Shown here piece after piece: positions 19,258 through 27,872 of a DNA stretch of 64,000 nucleotides. The position numbers and the translations under genes are program-made. Location: assembly GCF_030317115.1 (NCBI RefSeq), contig NZ_JASZYF010000001.1, positions 372,001 to 436,000 of the forward strand. The letters are read 5' to 3'. Source of the stretch: Variovorax gracilis (GTDB taxonomy: Bacteria; Pseudomonadota; Gammaproteobacteria; Burkholderiales; Burkholderiaceae_C). Position 1 is the first letter of the stretch. Every line of letters begins with the position of its first letter. Under the pieces are notes generated by a model. That model saw only the letters and a program-made list of their open reading frames with translations. It ran no database searches and was not told the origin of the DNA.

Positions 19258-20406
19258 ATGAACACGATGGAGCGAATTCTTCGCCTGATGGCCGAACGCA
19301 AGGCTTCCGACATCTATCTATCGGCGAACTCCCCGGCGCTGATTCGCATCAACGGCAACTGCATGCCGATCAATGGCCAGGTGCTGCCGCCGGAGGCGCC
19401 CCTGAGCCTGCTTTCGGAGGTGGTGCATGAGAGCCGAATCGCCGAGTTGGAACGCACGGGCGAACTCAACATGGCGATCGGCCTCGACGGCGCAGGCAAC
19501 TTCCGCATCAGCGCCATGCGGCAGCGCGGCAGCTATGCCGTCGTGGTGCGGCACATCGCCTCGGTCATCCCGTCCTTCGAGGACTTGAACCTGCCCGAGA
19601 TCCTCAAGACGCTCGTGATGGAAAAGCGCGGGCTCATCCTGATGGTCGGGTCCACCGGTGCCGGCAAGAGCACGACGCTGGCCTCGATGCTCGACTACCG
19701 CAACGAGAACGCGACCGGCCACATCCTGACGGTCGAGGAACCGATCGAGTTCACCTTCACCAACAAGAAGTCGATGGTGAATCAGCGCGATGTGGGCAGC
19801 GACACGCAATCGCTCCAGATCGCGTTGAAGAACGCGCTGCGCCAGGCGCCCGACGTGATCCAGATCGGCGAAATCCGTGATCGCGAAACCATGACCGCCG
19901 CGATCGCCTACGCGCAATCGGGCCACCTCTGCGTGGCCACGCTGCACGCCAACAACAGCTACCGGGCGCTGAACCGCATCCTGAGTTTCTACCCGGTGGA
20001 AGTGCGCCCCACCCTGTTGGGCGACCTCGGCGGTGCCCTGCGCGCCATCGTCGCGCAGCGCTTGCTGCGCACGCCCAACGGCGCCCGCGTCCCGGCGCTC
20101 GAAGTGCTGCTGAACACGGCGCTGGTCGCCGAGCACATCGGCAAGGGCGACTTTTCGGCCGTCAAGGAAGCCATGGAACAGTCCATGGCCGAAGGGTCAC
20201 AGACCTTCGAGGAAGACATCGCCCGCCTGATCACCGAAAATCTGGTCACCCGCGAGGAAGGCTTGGCCCAGGCCGACTCGCCGACCAACCTGATGTGGCG
20301 CCTGCAGAACCGCAAGGCGCCGCAAACCCGCAGCGAAGAACGCTCCCTCCTCGACCAGGTCGAGGAACCCACCTTCACGGACATCACGCTCGACGTGCGT
20401 CTGTGA
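19258..20406 (+). CDS. pilU: PilT/PilU-family type IV pilus retraction ATPase
   Basis: A 382-residue hexameric AAA-type motor. An N-terminal PAS-like domain ([19 protein letters not shown]) is followed by Walker A GSTGAGKS at 131-138, the Asp-box/Walker B region with [13 protein letters not shown], and the His-box in [12 protein letters not shown]. Length and the long C-terminal tail suit PilU better than PilT. A start 6 nt earlier exists, but GAGGAG sits at the correct 8-nt distance from the ATG at 19258. It lies within the dap cluster (75 nt after dapD, 16 nt before dapE), away from other pilus genes. Confidence 0.85.
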   Translation: MNTMERILRLMAERKASDIYLSANSPALIRINGNCMPINGQVLPPEAPLSLLSEVVHESRIAELERTGELNMAIGLDGAGNFRISAMRQRGSYAVVVRHIASVIPSFEDLNLPEILKTLVMEKRGLILMVGSTGAGKSTTLASMLDYRNENATGHILTVEEPIEFTFTNKKSMVNQRDVGSDTQSLQIALKNALRQAPDVIQIGEIRDRETMTAAIAYAQSGHLCVATLHANNSYRALNRILSFYPVEVRPTLLGDLGGALRAIVAQRLLRTPNGARVPALEVLLNTALVAEHIGKGDFSAVKEAMEQSMAEGSQTFEEDIARLITENLVTREEGLAQADSPTNLMWRLQNRKAPQTRSEERSLLDQVEEPTFTDITLDVRL

Positions 20407-20422
20407 TCCATTTGTCATCTCG

Positions 20423-21601
20423 ATGTCCCGAACGCTCCAGCTTGCCGAACAACTGATCTCCCGCCCCTCGGTCACCCCCGACGATGCGGGGTGCCAGGAG
20501 ATCCTCGGCGAACGGCTGGCGCGGCTCGGATTCCGGCTCGAGAGCATCGAAAGCGGCCCGGCCGACTTCCGGGTGACCAATCTGTGGGCAGTCCGGCCCG
20601 GCGCCGCCCCGATCGGCGCAAGCCGGACGATGGCTTTTGCGGGTCACACCGACGTCGTGCCCACCGGGCCGGTCGAACACTGGACCAGCCACCCCTTCAC
20701 GCCCACCCACCGCGACGGCAAGCTCTACGGCCGCGGTGCCTGCGACATGAAGACCTCGCTCGCGGCCTTCGTCGTCGCGATCGAAGAATTCCTGGCCGCG
20801 AAGCCGGATCCACGCCTCACCCTCGCCCTGCTGCTTACCAGCGACGAGGAAGGCCCCGGCGTGGACGGCACGGTCGTGGTCTGCAACACGCTGGCTGCGC
20901 GCGGCGAACGTATCGACTACTGCATCGTCGGCGAACCGACGGCCGTCGAGCGCTGCGGCGACATGATCAAGAATGGCCGGCGCGGCACCATGAGCGGCAA
21001 GCTGACCGTCAAGGGCGCGCAGGGCCACATCGCCTATCCGCACCTGGCGAAGAATCCCGTGCATTCGCTCGCGCCAGCGCTGGCCGAGCTGGTCGCGATC
21101 AACGCGGCAGGCGGCTGGGATGCGGGCAACGACCACTTCCAGCCGACAAGCTGGCAAGTCAGCAACATCCACGCGGGGACCGGCGCGAGCAACGTCATCC
21201 CGGGTACCGCGGTGGTCGACTTCAACTTCCGTTTTTCGACCGAATCGACACCGGAGTCGCTGCAGCAACGCGTGCACGCCGTGCTCGACAGCCATGGTGT
21301 CGACTACACGCTGGCGTGGACCGTCGGCGGATTGCCCTTCCTCACGAAGCCGGGCGAACTGGTCGAAGCGGTGCAGCAGTCCATCCGCGACGAAACCGGC
21401 ATCGAGACCGAGTTGTCGACCAGCGGCGGCACGAGCGACGCCCGGTTCATCGCGAAGATCTGCAAGCAGGTGGTCGAACTGGGTCCCGTGAACGCCAGCA
21501 TCCACAAGATCGACGAGCACATCGCGGTCGCCGAGATCGAGCCGCTCAAGAACATCTATCGCCGCACGCTGGACAGGCTCGAAGCGCTGCTCTTCGTATG
21601 A
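20423..21601 (+). CDS. dapE: Succinyl-diaminopimelate desuccinylase
   Basis: A 392-residue M20-family di-zinc hydrolase. Metal-binding and catalytic residues are visible in FAGHTDVVP (H75, D77), GRGACDMK (D108) and [10 protein letters not shown] (E142/E143). The lid/dimerisation domain lies in the middle (about 180-290). It releases succinate from N-succinyl-LL-DAP, completing the branch started by DapD and DapC. Its stop overlaps the prmB start (ATGA). Confidence 0.95.
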   Translation: MSRTLQLAEQLISRPSVTPDDAGCQEILGERLARLGFRLESIESGPADFRVTNLWAVRPGAAPIGASRTMAFAGHTDVVPTGPVEHWTSHPFTPTHRDGKLYGRGACDMKTSLAAFVVAIEEFLAAKPDPRLTLALLLTSDEEGPGVDGTVVVCNTLAARGERIDYCIVGEPTAVERCGDMIKNGRRGTMSGKLTVKGAQGHIAYPHLAKNPVHSLAPALAELVAINAAGGWDAGNDHFQPTSWQVSNIHAGTGASNVIPGTAVVDFNFRFSTESTPESLQQRVHAVLDSHGVDYTLAWTVGGLPFLTKPGELVEAVQQSIRDETGIETELSTSGGTSDARFIAKICKQVVELGPVNASIHKIDEHIAVAEIEPLKNIYRRTLDRLEALLFV

Positions 21602-22458
21602 GCACCGTCATTGAACTGATCGAGGCCGGCGCCAAGCAGCTGGCCGACGCGGGTGTTGCGTTCGGCCACGGTACGGACAACGCCTTCGACGAGGCCGTGT
21701 GGCTCGTGCTCTGGCGCCTCGGCCTGCCACGCGATGAACTGGACGAAGTCGCCGACCGCCCGGTGTCGCCGGCGGACGCTGCGCGCATCAGCCAGCTCTT
21801 CGCCCAGCGCATCGAGACGCGCAAACCCGCCGCCTACCTGACCAAGGAAGCCTGGCTGCAAGGCGTGCCCTTTTACGTCGACGAGCGCGCCATCGTCCCG
21901 CGCAGCTTCATTGCGGAACTGCTGGCCGACGGCAGCATCGATCCCTGGCTGGGCGAACACACGCGCCGCGTGCTGGACCTGTGCACCGGCAACGGCAGCC
22001 TCGCGGTGCTGGCGGCGATGACCTACCCGGACATCGCAGTCGATGCGGCGGACCTGTCGACCGCGGCGCTCGAAATCGCGGCCATCAACGTGACGCGGCA
22101 TGAGCTCGACGACCGCGTTACGCTGCTCGAATCCGATGGCCTCGCCAGCGTGCGCGGCCCCTACGACCTCATCCTTTGCAATCCGCCGTACGTCAATGCG
22201 CAGAGCATGACCACGCTTCCCGCCGAGTACCGCGCGGAGCCCGAACTGGCCTTGGCCGGCGGCAGCGACGGCATGGATTTCATCCGCCGGCTTCTCGCCG
22301 AAGCGCCCGCCTGCATGAGCGATTCCGCCGTGCTGGTGCTTGAAATCGGCAACGAGCGCGCCCACTTCGAGGCCGCCTTTCCGCAGCTCGAAGTGGTGTG
22401 GCTCGCCACCAGCGCAGGCGAAGACCAGGTACTGCTGGTCACCCGCGATTCCCTCTGA
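21598..22458 (+). CDS. prmB: Ribosomal protein L3 glutamine methyltransferase
   Basis: A 286-residue N5-glutamine methyltransferase. A helical N-terminal domain carries the PrmB-like PRSFIAELL. The SAM-binding motif [10 protein letters not shown] is at 127-136 and the catalytic NPPY at 195-198 ([11 protein letters not shown]). PrmB modifies a glutamine of ribosomal protein uL3, whereas the paralogue PrmC modifies release factors. The PRSF motif and the link to dapE favour PrmB. It is translated by coupling to dapE through a 4-base overlap. Confidence 0.9.
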   Translation: MSTVIELIEAGAKQLADAGVAFGHGTDNAFDEAVWLVLWRLGLPRDELDEVADRPVSPADAARISQLFAQRIETRKPAAYLTKEAWLQGVPFYVDERAIVPRSFIAELLADGSIDPWLGEHTRRVLDLCTGNGSLAVLAAMTYPDIAVDAADLSTAALEIAAINVTRHELDDRVTLLESDGLASVRGPYDLILCNPPYVNAQSMTTLPAEYRAEPELALAGGSDGMDFIRRLLAEAPACMSDSAVLVLEIGNERAHFEAAFPQLEVVWLATSAGEDQVLLVTRDSL

Positions 22459-22488
22459 AGAAATGCCCGCCAGCGCGCGGGCAATGAA

Positions 22489-24504
22489 ATGATCACTCTC
22501 AAGAACGTCATCCTGCGCCGCAGCGCCAAAGTGCTGCTCGACGGCGCCAGCGTCACCATCAATCCCGGCGAGAAGGTCGGCCTGGTGGGACGCAACGGCG
22601 CGGGCAAGTCCACGCTGTTCGCGCTTTTCAACGGCACGCTGCATGAAGACGGCGGCGACTTCTCGCTGCCGAAGCAATGGCGCATGGCGCAGGTCGCGCA
22701 GAACATGCCGGAAACCGACGAACCGGCGACCGAATTCGTGGTGGGCGGCGACACACGGCTGGTCGAACTGCGCGAGGCCCTCGCCCTCGCGGAGGCGGGC
22801 CACGAAGCCGACCCCGACGACCATGAAATGGGCATGGCCCTCGCCCATGCCTACACCGACCTGGCCGATGCCGGCGAGCACGATGCCGTGCCGCGCGCGC
22901 AGTCGCTGATCCTCGGCCTGGGCTTCAAGGCCCACGAACTCGACCAGCCCGTCAACAGCTTCTCCGGCGGCTGGCGGATGCGGCTGCAGCTCGCGCGTGC
23001 GCTGATGTGCCCGAGCGACCTGCTGCTGCTCGACGAACCGACCAACCACCTGGACCTGGACGCCCTCGTCTGGCTCGAATCCTGGCTGCAGAAGTACGCC
23101 GGCACGATGATCGTGATCAGCCATGACCGCGAATTCCTCGATGCTGTGACCGACGTCACCCTGCACATCGATCACGCCAAACTCACGCGCTACGGCGGCA
23201 ACTACAGCGCCTTCGAGACACTGCGCGCCCAGCAGATGGAGCTTCAGCAGGCGGCGTTCGCCAAGCAGCAGGACAAGATCGCCCACCTGCAGAAGTTCAT
23301 CGACCGCTTCAAGGCAAAGGCCAGCAAGGCCAAGCAGGCGCAGAGCCGTGTCAAGGCGCTGGAACGCATGGAAAAGGTCGCGCCCCTGCTGGCCGAGGCA
23401 GACTTCAGCTTCGAGTTCAAGGAGCCGGGGAATATCCCGAACCCGATGCTGTCGATCAGCGATGCCAGTTTCGGTTATCGCATGGAAGACGAGCCGCCCA
23501 AGACCATCCTGCGCGGGGTCAACCGCTCTGTGCTGGCCGGCCAGCGCATCGGGATCCTGGGCGCCAACGGCCAGGGCAAGTCGACGCTGGTCAAGACCAT
23601 AGCCCGCGAAATGGGCGCGCTGGCCGGGACGGTCACCGAAGGCAAGGGCCTCAACATCGGCTACTTTGCACAGCAGGAACTCGACGTGCTGCGTCCGCAG
23701 GACACCCCGCTTGAACACATGGTCCGCATGGCGCGCGAACTGGGCTCCGCCGCCAAGGAGCGTACGGGCGAGCAGGACCTGCGCGGCTACCTGGGCAGCT
23801 TCAACTTCAGCGGCGACATGGTGAAGCAGCCTGTCGGCACCATGAGCGGCGGCGAGAAAGCCCGCCTGGTTCTGGCGATGATGGTCTGGCAGCGCCCCAA
23901 CCTGCTGCTGCTCGACGAGCCCACCAATCACCTGGACCTGGCCACGCGCGAGGCGCTCGCGGTCGCGCTCAACGAATTCGAAGGCACTCTGATGCTGGTG
24001 AGCCACGACCGCGCACTGTTGCGCTCCGTGTGCGACGAGTTCTGGCTGGTCGGCCGCGGCGTGGTCGGCGATTTCGACGGCGATCTGGACGACTACCAGC
24101 GCTACCTGCTCGACGAGGCCAAGCGCCTGCGGGAGGAGGCCAAGATCGCCACGCGCGACGCGGCCACCGCGGCTGCGGAGGAAGCGGCACCGCCCCCGGT
24201 CGCCAGCGCACCGGCACCGGAGGCCGCGCCGCAGGGCAAGAACCAGCGCAAGCAGGATGCCCAGGATCGCCAGCAGCGCAGCGAACAGGCCAAGCCGATC
24301 AAGCGGGAACTCGCGCAGATCGATCAACGCCTCGCCGCCGCCACGACCGAGAAGGCCTCGCTCGAAGAGCGGCTGGCGCAACCCCTGGCTGCCGCGGACA
24401 TCGCCGAAGCGGGCAAGCGCCTGAAGACGCTGAATGACGAAATTGCCCAGCTCGAAGAGCGCTGGCTGGCCTTGTCCGACAAACTCGAGTCGCTCGCCGC
24501 CTGA
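22489..24504 (+). CDS. ABC-F family ATPase (YheS-like)
   Basis: A 671-residue soluble protein with two ABC domains. The first carries GRNGAGKST, signature FSGGWRMRLQLARAL and LLLLDEPTNHLDLD. The second carries GANGQGKST, signature MSGGEKARLVLAMM and LLLLDEPTNHLDL. The linker between them is the ABC-F P-site tRNA-interaction region, and the C-terminal ~100 residues are a charged coiled coil. No membrane segments are present. ABC-F proteins act on the ribosome as translation factors or resistance proteins. Length and C-terminal extension fit the YheS/Uup group, with YheS the better match by layout. Confidence 0.88.
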   Translation: MITLKNVILRRSAKVLLDGASVTINPGEKVGLVGRNGAGKSTLFALFNGTLHEDGGDFSLPKQWRMAQVAQNMPETDEPATEFVVGGDTRLVELREALALAEAGHEADPDDHEMGMALAHAYTDLADAGEHDAVPRAQSLILGLGFKAHELDQPVNSFSGGWRMRLQLARALMCPSDLLLLDEPTNHLDLDALVWLESWLQKYAGTMIVISHDREFLDAVTDVTLHIDHAKLTRYGGNYSAFETLRAQQMELQQAAFAKQQDKIAHLQKFIDRFKAKASKAKQAQSRVKALERMEKVAPLLAEADFSFEFKEPGNIPNPMLSISDASFGYRMEDEPPKTILRGVNRSVLAGQRIGILGANGQGKSTLVKTIAREMGALAGTVTEGKGLNIGYFAQQELDVLRPQDTPLEHMVRMARELGSAAKERTGEQDLRGYLGSFNFSGDMVKQPVGTMSGGEKARLVLAMMVWQRPNLLLLDEPTNHLDLATREALAVALNEFEGTLMLVSHDRALLRSVCDEFWLVGRGVVGDFDGDLDDYQRYLLDEAKRLREEAKIATRDAATAAAEEAAPPPVASAPAPEAAPQGKNQRKQDAQDRQQRSEQAKPIKRELAQIDQRLAAATTEKASLEERLAQPLAAADIAEAGKRLKTLNDEIAQLEERWLALSDKLESLAA

Positions 24505-24508
24505 TAAT
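24503..24508 (+). promoter_or_regulatory. -10-like hexamer directly before the 24517 gene
   Basis: GATAAT overlaps the stop codon region of the ABC-F gene and ends 8 nt before the next ATG, the same spacing as at dapC and msbA. No Shine-Dalgarno sequence intervenes. Confidence 0.35.
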
Positions 24509-24516
24509 TCAGCGGC

Positions 24517-25089
24517 ATGCCCTCCGCCATCGAACTCGCCCAAGGCGATCCGGAACTCATCGCGGCCATTCGGCGCAGCCGGCGTCTACTCGGCCGGAAG
24601 GCGCTGATGGCTGCTGCGGTCGGCGCCGTGCCGATCCCTGGAATCGACTGGGCGGCCGATGCGGCGCTGCTGGCGCGGGTGATTCCGCAGATCAGCACGG
24701 AATTCGGGCTTTCTGTGACGCAAGTCGACCGCCTGGCACCCTCCGAGCGAGAGCGCATCCGCAAGGCGGCGGCGACGGTGGGCGCTTTGCTGGTCGGTCG
24801 TCTGGTGACGCGCGAACTGCTGATCGGGCTGGCCCGCCACGCCGGGGTCAAGCTGACGGCCAAGCAAGCCACCAAATACGTGCCGATCGTCGGCCAGGCG
24901 GTCTCCGCCACACTGAGCTACGCTGCGATGCGCGCGCTGGGCGAACTGCATATCAAGGACTGCGTGCAAGTGGCGCGGACCCTGCGGCACCTGCTGCCGC
25001 CGGCGTCGGGCGGTGAGCGTCGGGTGGAGTTGGCGGCGCAGCGGCCATCTCGGATTGGCGGGGTGTGGAATCGTCTCAGGCTGCGCTGA
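24517..25089 (+). CDS. Membrane-associated protein, DUF697-like
   Basis: A 190-residue protein. Two hydrophobic stretches are visible: one around LMAAAVGAVPIPGIDWAADA (residues ~28-47) and one around GQAVSATLSYAAMRALGE (about 128-145). KYVPIVGQAVSA and the helical ATVGALLVGRLVTREL pattern resemble DUF697/YcjF-type membrane domains, but I treat this as tentative. It lacks a GTPase domain. It is separated from the ABC-F gene by only 12 nt and may start from its own hexamer at 24503-24508. Confidence 0.65.
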   Translation: MPSAIELAQGDPELIAAIRRSRRLLGRKALMAAAVGAVPIPGIDWAADAALLARVIPQISTEFGLSVTQVDRLAPSERERIRKAAATVGALLVGRLVTRELLIGLARHAGVKLTAKQATKYVPIVGQAVSATLSYAAMRALGELHIKDCVQVARTLRHLLPPASGGERRVELAAQRPSRIGGVWNRLRLR

Positions 25090-25286
25090 CGGCCGGAAGC
25101 CTTGAATCCCGAACATATCCATGATGCGCTGTTGGACTACCACGACACGCGAAGAATGTCTATCGGCCGGAAGGTGGATAATGGACATACTCACGCAAAT
25201 CAGCGAAGCTGGGGTGAGTCCCTACAGTTGAAGGTACGGATCGAACTAAGGTCCACTCCGCACGACAGAATCCGGAGGAGCGGAAG

Positions 25287-25532
25287 ATGAACGAGACAGA
25301 CTTGGCAGCGTCGGTAGATCGGCTGATGGCCCGCGTCGACTATTACCTGCACTGCGAGTTGGATGAAGAGTACGACCACGATCGACCGGACACCGCGCGC
25401 CGATTGCTGGAAGCGGCATTGCGCCAGGAATTGGTCCGCGCAAGTGCCGTGGGTATTGTCTCCGCCATTGCAGAATCCCCCCATCCTGTACTCGACGACG
25501 CCGAACATTTGGGCCGCGCCCGAAGCGCATAG
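25287..25532 (+). CDS. Small hypothetical protein
   Basis: An 81-residue acidic helical protein (MNETDLAASVDRLMARVDYY, RRLLEAALRQELVRASAVGI). GGAGGAG lies 6-12 nt before the ATG, a strong ribosome site, and an intrinsic terminator follows 8 nt after the stop, so the gene is well delimited although no domain is recognised. The 197 nt before it (25090-25286) show no convincing gene and should hold its promoter. Confidence 0.7.
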   Translation: MNETDLAASVDRLMARVDYYLHCELDEEYDHDRPDTARRLLEAALRQELVRASAVGIVSAIAESPHPVLDDAEHLGRARSA

Positions 25533-25539
25533 GAAGCAG

Positions 25540-25568
25540 AAAAGGCCGCATCAGCGGCCTTTTTTTTT
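25540..25568 (+). terminator. Rho-independent terminator
   Basis: AAAGGCCGC and GCGGCCTTT form a 9-bp stem around an ATCA loop and are followed by a T run. It ends the small gene at 25287-25532. Confidence 0.93.
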
Positions 25569-25644
25569 GGCCCTCTCGCCCAGGAATTCCGCTTCCTGGC
25601 TCGGGTTTGCACTAACCATCCTCGTTTCCACAAGAACCTATATT

Positions 25645-25661
25645 GGTTATCTTCAATAACC
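25645..25661. promoter_or_regulatory. Inverted repeat upstream of the tannase gene
   Basis: GGTTAT-CTTCA-ATAACC is a perfect 6-bp inverted repeat ending 40 nt before the ATG at 25702, between the preceding terminator and the ribosome site. The position and size suit a repressor operator for the esterase gene; no cognate regulator is adjacent. Confidence 0.4.
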
Positions 25662-25701
25662 GTATTGACCCTGCCAAGGGCCAGTTCAGCAGGAGACAAC
25701 C

Positions 25702-27432
25702 ATGGTGCAAATCAAGTTGCCGGCCCTTCGGCCGACGATGCTGATGATCAGTACAGCGGCCGTGCTCGCGGCGTGCGGCGGCGGGGGTGGAGGCAGCGGC
25801 TTCTTGCTACCCCAGGCAACGACCCAGGCACAGCCTGGCAAGCTGCTGTATTGCGACGAACTTGCAGCCCGGGCCGCCCAGGCCGGCACCGTCTACACCT
25901 CCGTGACGTCCGTGGCAGCCGGAGCGCTGACAGTCACCGGCGCCAGCACACAGGTGCCTGCACATTGCCTCGTCAAAGGGAAGATGAATGAGCGCACCAG
26001 TTCCGTCGACGGTCAAACCTACGCGATCGGCTTCGAGATGCGCTTGCCGGTCGACTGGAACGGCCGGTTCTTCTACCAGGCCAACGGCGGACTCGACGGC
26101 AGCGTCGTGACGGCCACGGGCGGCGTCGGCGGTGGCGGGCCGCTCTCCACCGCGCTGCACATGGGTTTCGCGGTGATCAGCTCCGATGCCGGTCACGCTG
26201 CACCGACGCCCAGCTTCGGCATCGATCCCCAAGCTCGGGTGGACTACGGCTACAACGCCGTGGCGCAACTCACGCCAATGGCCAAGAACCTGATCACCAA
26301 GGCGTATGGCCGCGGCCCCGATCGCTCGTACCTTGGCGGTTGCTCCAACGGCGGCCGGCATGCCATGGTGGCGGCCTCGCGCTACGCGGATCAGTACGAC
26401 GGGTTCCTCGCCGGCGACCCGGGCTTCAACCTCCCGAAGGCCGCCGTCGCGCAACTCTACGGAGTGCAGCAATACGCCACCGTCACGACAGGCCTGACTG
26501 CGCAAGGCAAACCCGATCTGCAAACGGCGTTCGCACAGGCCGAGCTGAACACGGTCGCCAAAGCCGTGGTGGCGCGCTGCGACGCACTCGACGGCCTGGC
26601 CGACGGCATCGTCTCGGATGTTCCGAAATGCCGCACGACATTCAACCTGGCCACGGATGTCCCCTCCTGCTCGGGTGCGCGAGACGGGACCTGCCTGACC
26701 ACCCCCCAAAAGACCGCGCTGTCGAACGTCTTCGCCGGCGCCCGGAACAGCGCCGGCACCGCGATCTACAGCACCTTCCCATTCGATGCGGGCATCAACG
26801 GCACCAACTGGCGCCAATGGAAGTTCGCCAACTCCCAGGTACTGGACACGGGCGCGGTGGGTTTCGTGTTCAGCACGCCCCCCATGGGCCCGAGCAGGCC
26901 TTCCGGCATCGACTTCGCGCTGGCCTTCAACATGGACACCGACGCGCCGACCATCTTCGCAACCAGCGGTGTCTACGCCGAGTCGTCCATGTCGTTCATG
27001 ACCCCTCCGAATCCGACGCAGCTCAAGACGCTGCGCGACCGCGGCAGCAAGCTGCTGGTCTACCACGGCACCAGCGACCCGGTGTTTTCCTCCGACGACA
27101 CCACCAACTGGTATGACGGCCTGCGCGCCAACAGCGGCGGCGATGCGTCCGCCTTCGCTCGTTACTTCCCCGTGCCTGGCATGAACCATTGCGCCGGCGG
27201 ACCGGCAACGGATCAGTTCGACATGCTTTCGCCACTCATCGCATGGGTCGAGCAAGGCAAGGCGCCAGATTCTGTGAAGGCAACAGCCCGCGGCGCAGGC
27301 GCCAATGTGGTCAACACCGAAATACCCGCGAGCTGGTCTGCCAGCCGGACGCGTCCCCTGTGCCCCTACCCCAAGGTTGCGACCTACTCCGGCGGCAATC
27401 CCGAAGACGCGGCGAGCTTCGCCTGCAAGTAG
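25702..27432 (+). CDS. Tannase/feruloyl-esterase family lipoprotein
   Basis: A 576-residue alpha/beta hydrolase. The N-terminus is a lipoprotein signal with LAAC (C25) followed by a glycine run. The nucleophile elbow is GCSNGG at 213-218 (Ser215). The remaining triad members are probably the Asp in YHGTSDPVF and the His in GMNHCAGG, the tannase/feruloyl esterase pattern. A cysteine pair (one in GCSNGG, one in NHCAGG) could form the family's conserved disulfide. Such enzymes cleave galloyl or feruloyl esters, or in relatives MHET; the substrate here is not determinable. AGGAG precedes the ATG. It is monocistronic, with an operator-like repeat upstream. Confidence 0.88.
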   Translation: MVQIKLPALRPTMLMISTAAVLAACGGGGGGSGFLLPQATTQAQPGKLLYCDELAARAAQAGTVYTSVTSVAAGALTVTGASTQVPAHCLVKGKMNERTSSVDGQTYAIGFEMRLPVDWNGRFFYQANGGLDGSVVTATGGVGGGGPLSTALHMGFAVISSDAGHAAPTPSFGIDPQARVDYGYNAVAQLTPMAKNLITKAYGRGPDRSYLGGCSNGGRHAMVAASRYADQYDGFLAGDPGFNLPKAAVAQLYGVQQYATVTTGLTAQGKPDLQTAFAQAELNTVAKAVVARCDALDGLADGIVSDVPKCRTTFNLATDVPSCSGARDGTCLTTPQKTALSNVFAGARNSAGTAIYSTFPFDAGINGTNWRQWKFANSQVLDTGAVGFVFSTPPMGPSRPSGIDFALAFNMDTDAPTIFATSGVYAESSMSFMTPPNPTQLKTLRDRGSKLLVYHGTSDPVFSSDDTTNWYDGLRANSGGDASAFARYFPVPGMNHCAGGPATDQFDMLSPLIAWVEQGKAPDSVKATARGAGANVVNTEIPASWSASRTRPLCPYPKVATYSGGNPEDAASFACK

Positions 27433-27469
27433 CGACGGCGCGTGGCGGAGCCGGACCGGAGGGCGTGCC

Positions 27470-27778
27470 TCACGACCTCCCGGCGCCGCCGCGCTTCCTG
27501 GCCGAGCCGTCCCCCCAAGCCATCGAGATCAAGCCGAAGATCAACAACCAGACCGCGCCGGAAAACACCGCGCCGCCCCAGTGCGTGCCGGTGTCGCAGC
27601 TCAGGTCCAGGAACTTCGAAAGGGTGGAGCTTCTATCGACGGCCAGCGTCGCGAACCGCGCAGGCAGGTAGTAGAGAAACTGCAGCCACTCCAACAAGTC
27701 GCTGACGGAGATTCGACCATCCCTGTTGGAGTCGACGACGATCTCGAGCCTCTGGCATTGATCAGCGAATATGACCAT
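27470..27778 (-). CDS. Small EF-hand protein with a C-terminal membrane segment
   Basis: A 102-residue protein. One canonical EF-hand loop is visible at about residues 16-27 (DSNRDGRISVSD), with ligands at positions 1, 3, 5 and 12 and the glycine at 6. It is followed by a helix (LLEWLQFLYYLPAR). A hydrophobic stretch near residues 70-90 (AVFSGAVWLLIFGLISMAW) looks like a membrane anchor. GGAG lies about 10 nt before the ATG. It converges on the tannase gene with only 37 nt between them. A single EF-hand usually pairs in a dimer, so calcium binding is a prediction. Confidence 0.6.
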   Translation of the reverse strand: MVIFADQCQRLEIVVDSNRDGRISVSDLLEWLQFLYYLPARFATLAVDRSSTLSKFLDLSCDTGTHWGGAVFSGAVWLLIFGLISMAWGDGSARKRGGAGRS

Positions 27779-27820
27779 CCTTCAATCTCCGTAAGGGCTT
27801 TCGCTGGATCATCCCACGCA

Positions 27821-27848
27821 AAGAAAAGAGGCGCCGCTTTGGCGCCTC
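27821..27848 (-). terminator. Terminator of the first VanZ-dehydratase gene
   Basis: GAGGCGCC and GGCGCCTC pair around a 5-nt loop. Read on the minus strand, the stem is followed by TTTTCTT. It lies 25 nt beyond the stop at 27873. Confidence 0.88.
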
Positions 27849-27872
27849 TCGTTGCATCAACTCGCTCGAATG

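Noticed and set aside
21556-24543. Minus-strand open frame of 995 codons opposite prmB and the ABC-F gene
   Set aside because: Mirror frame of two clear genes with conserved motifs; composition typical of GC-driven shadows.
25102-25290. 62-codon frame in the spacer before the 81-residue gene
   Set aside because: No Shine-Dalgarno sequence, unusual composition, and no similarity to a known fold that I can see.
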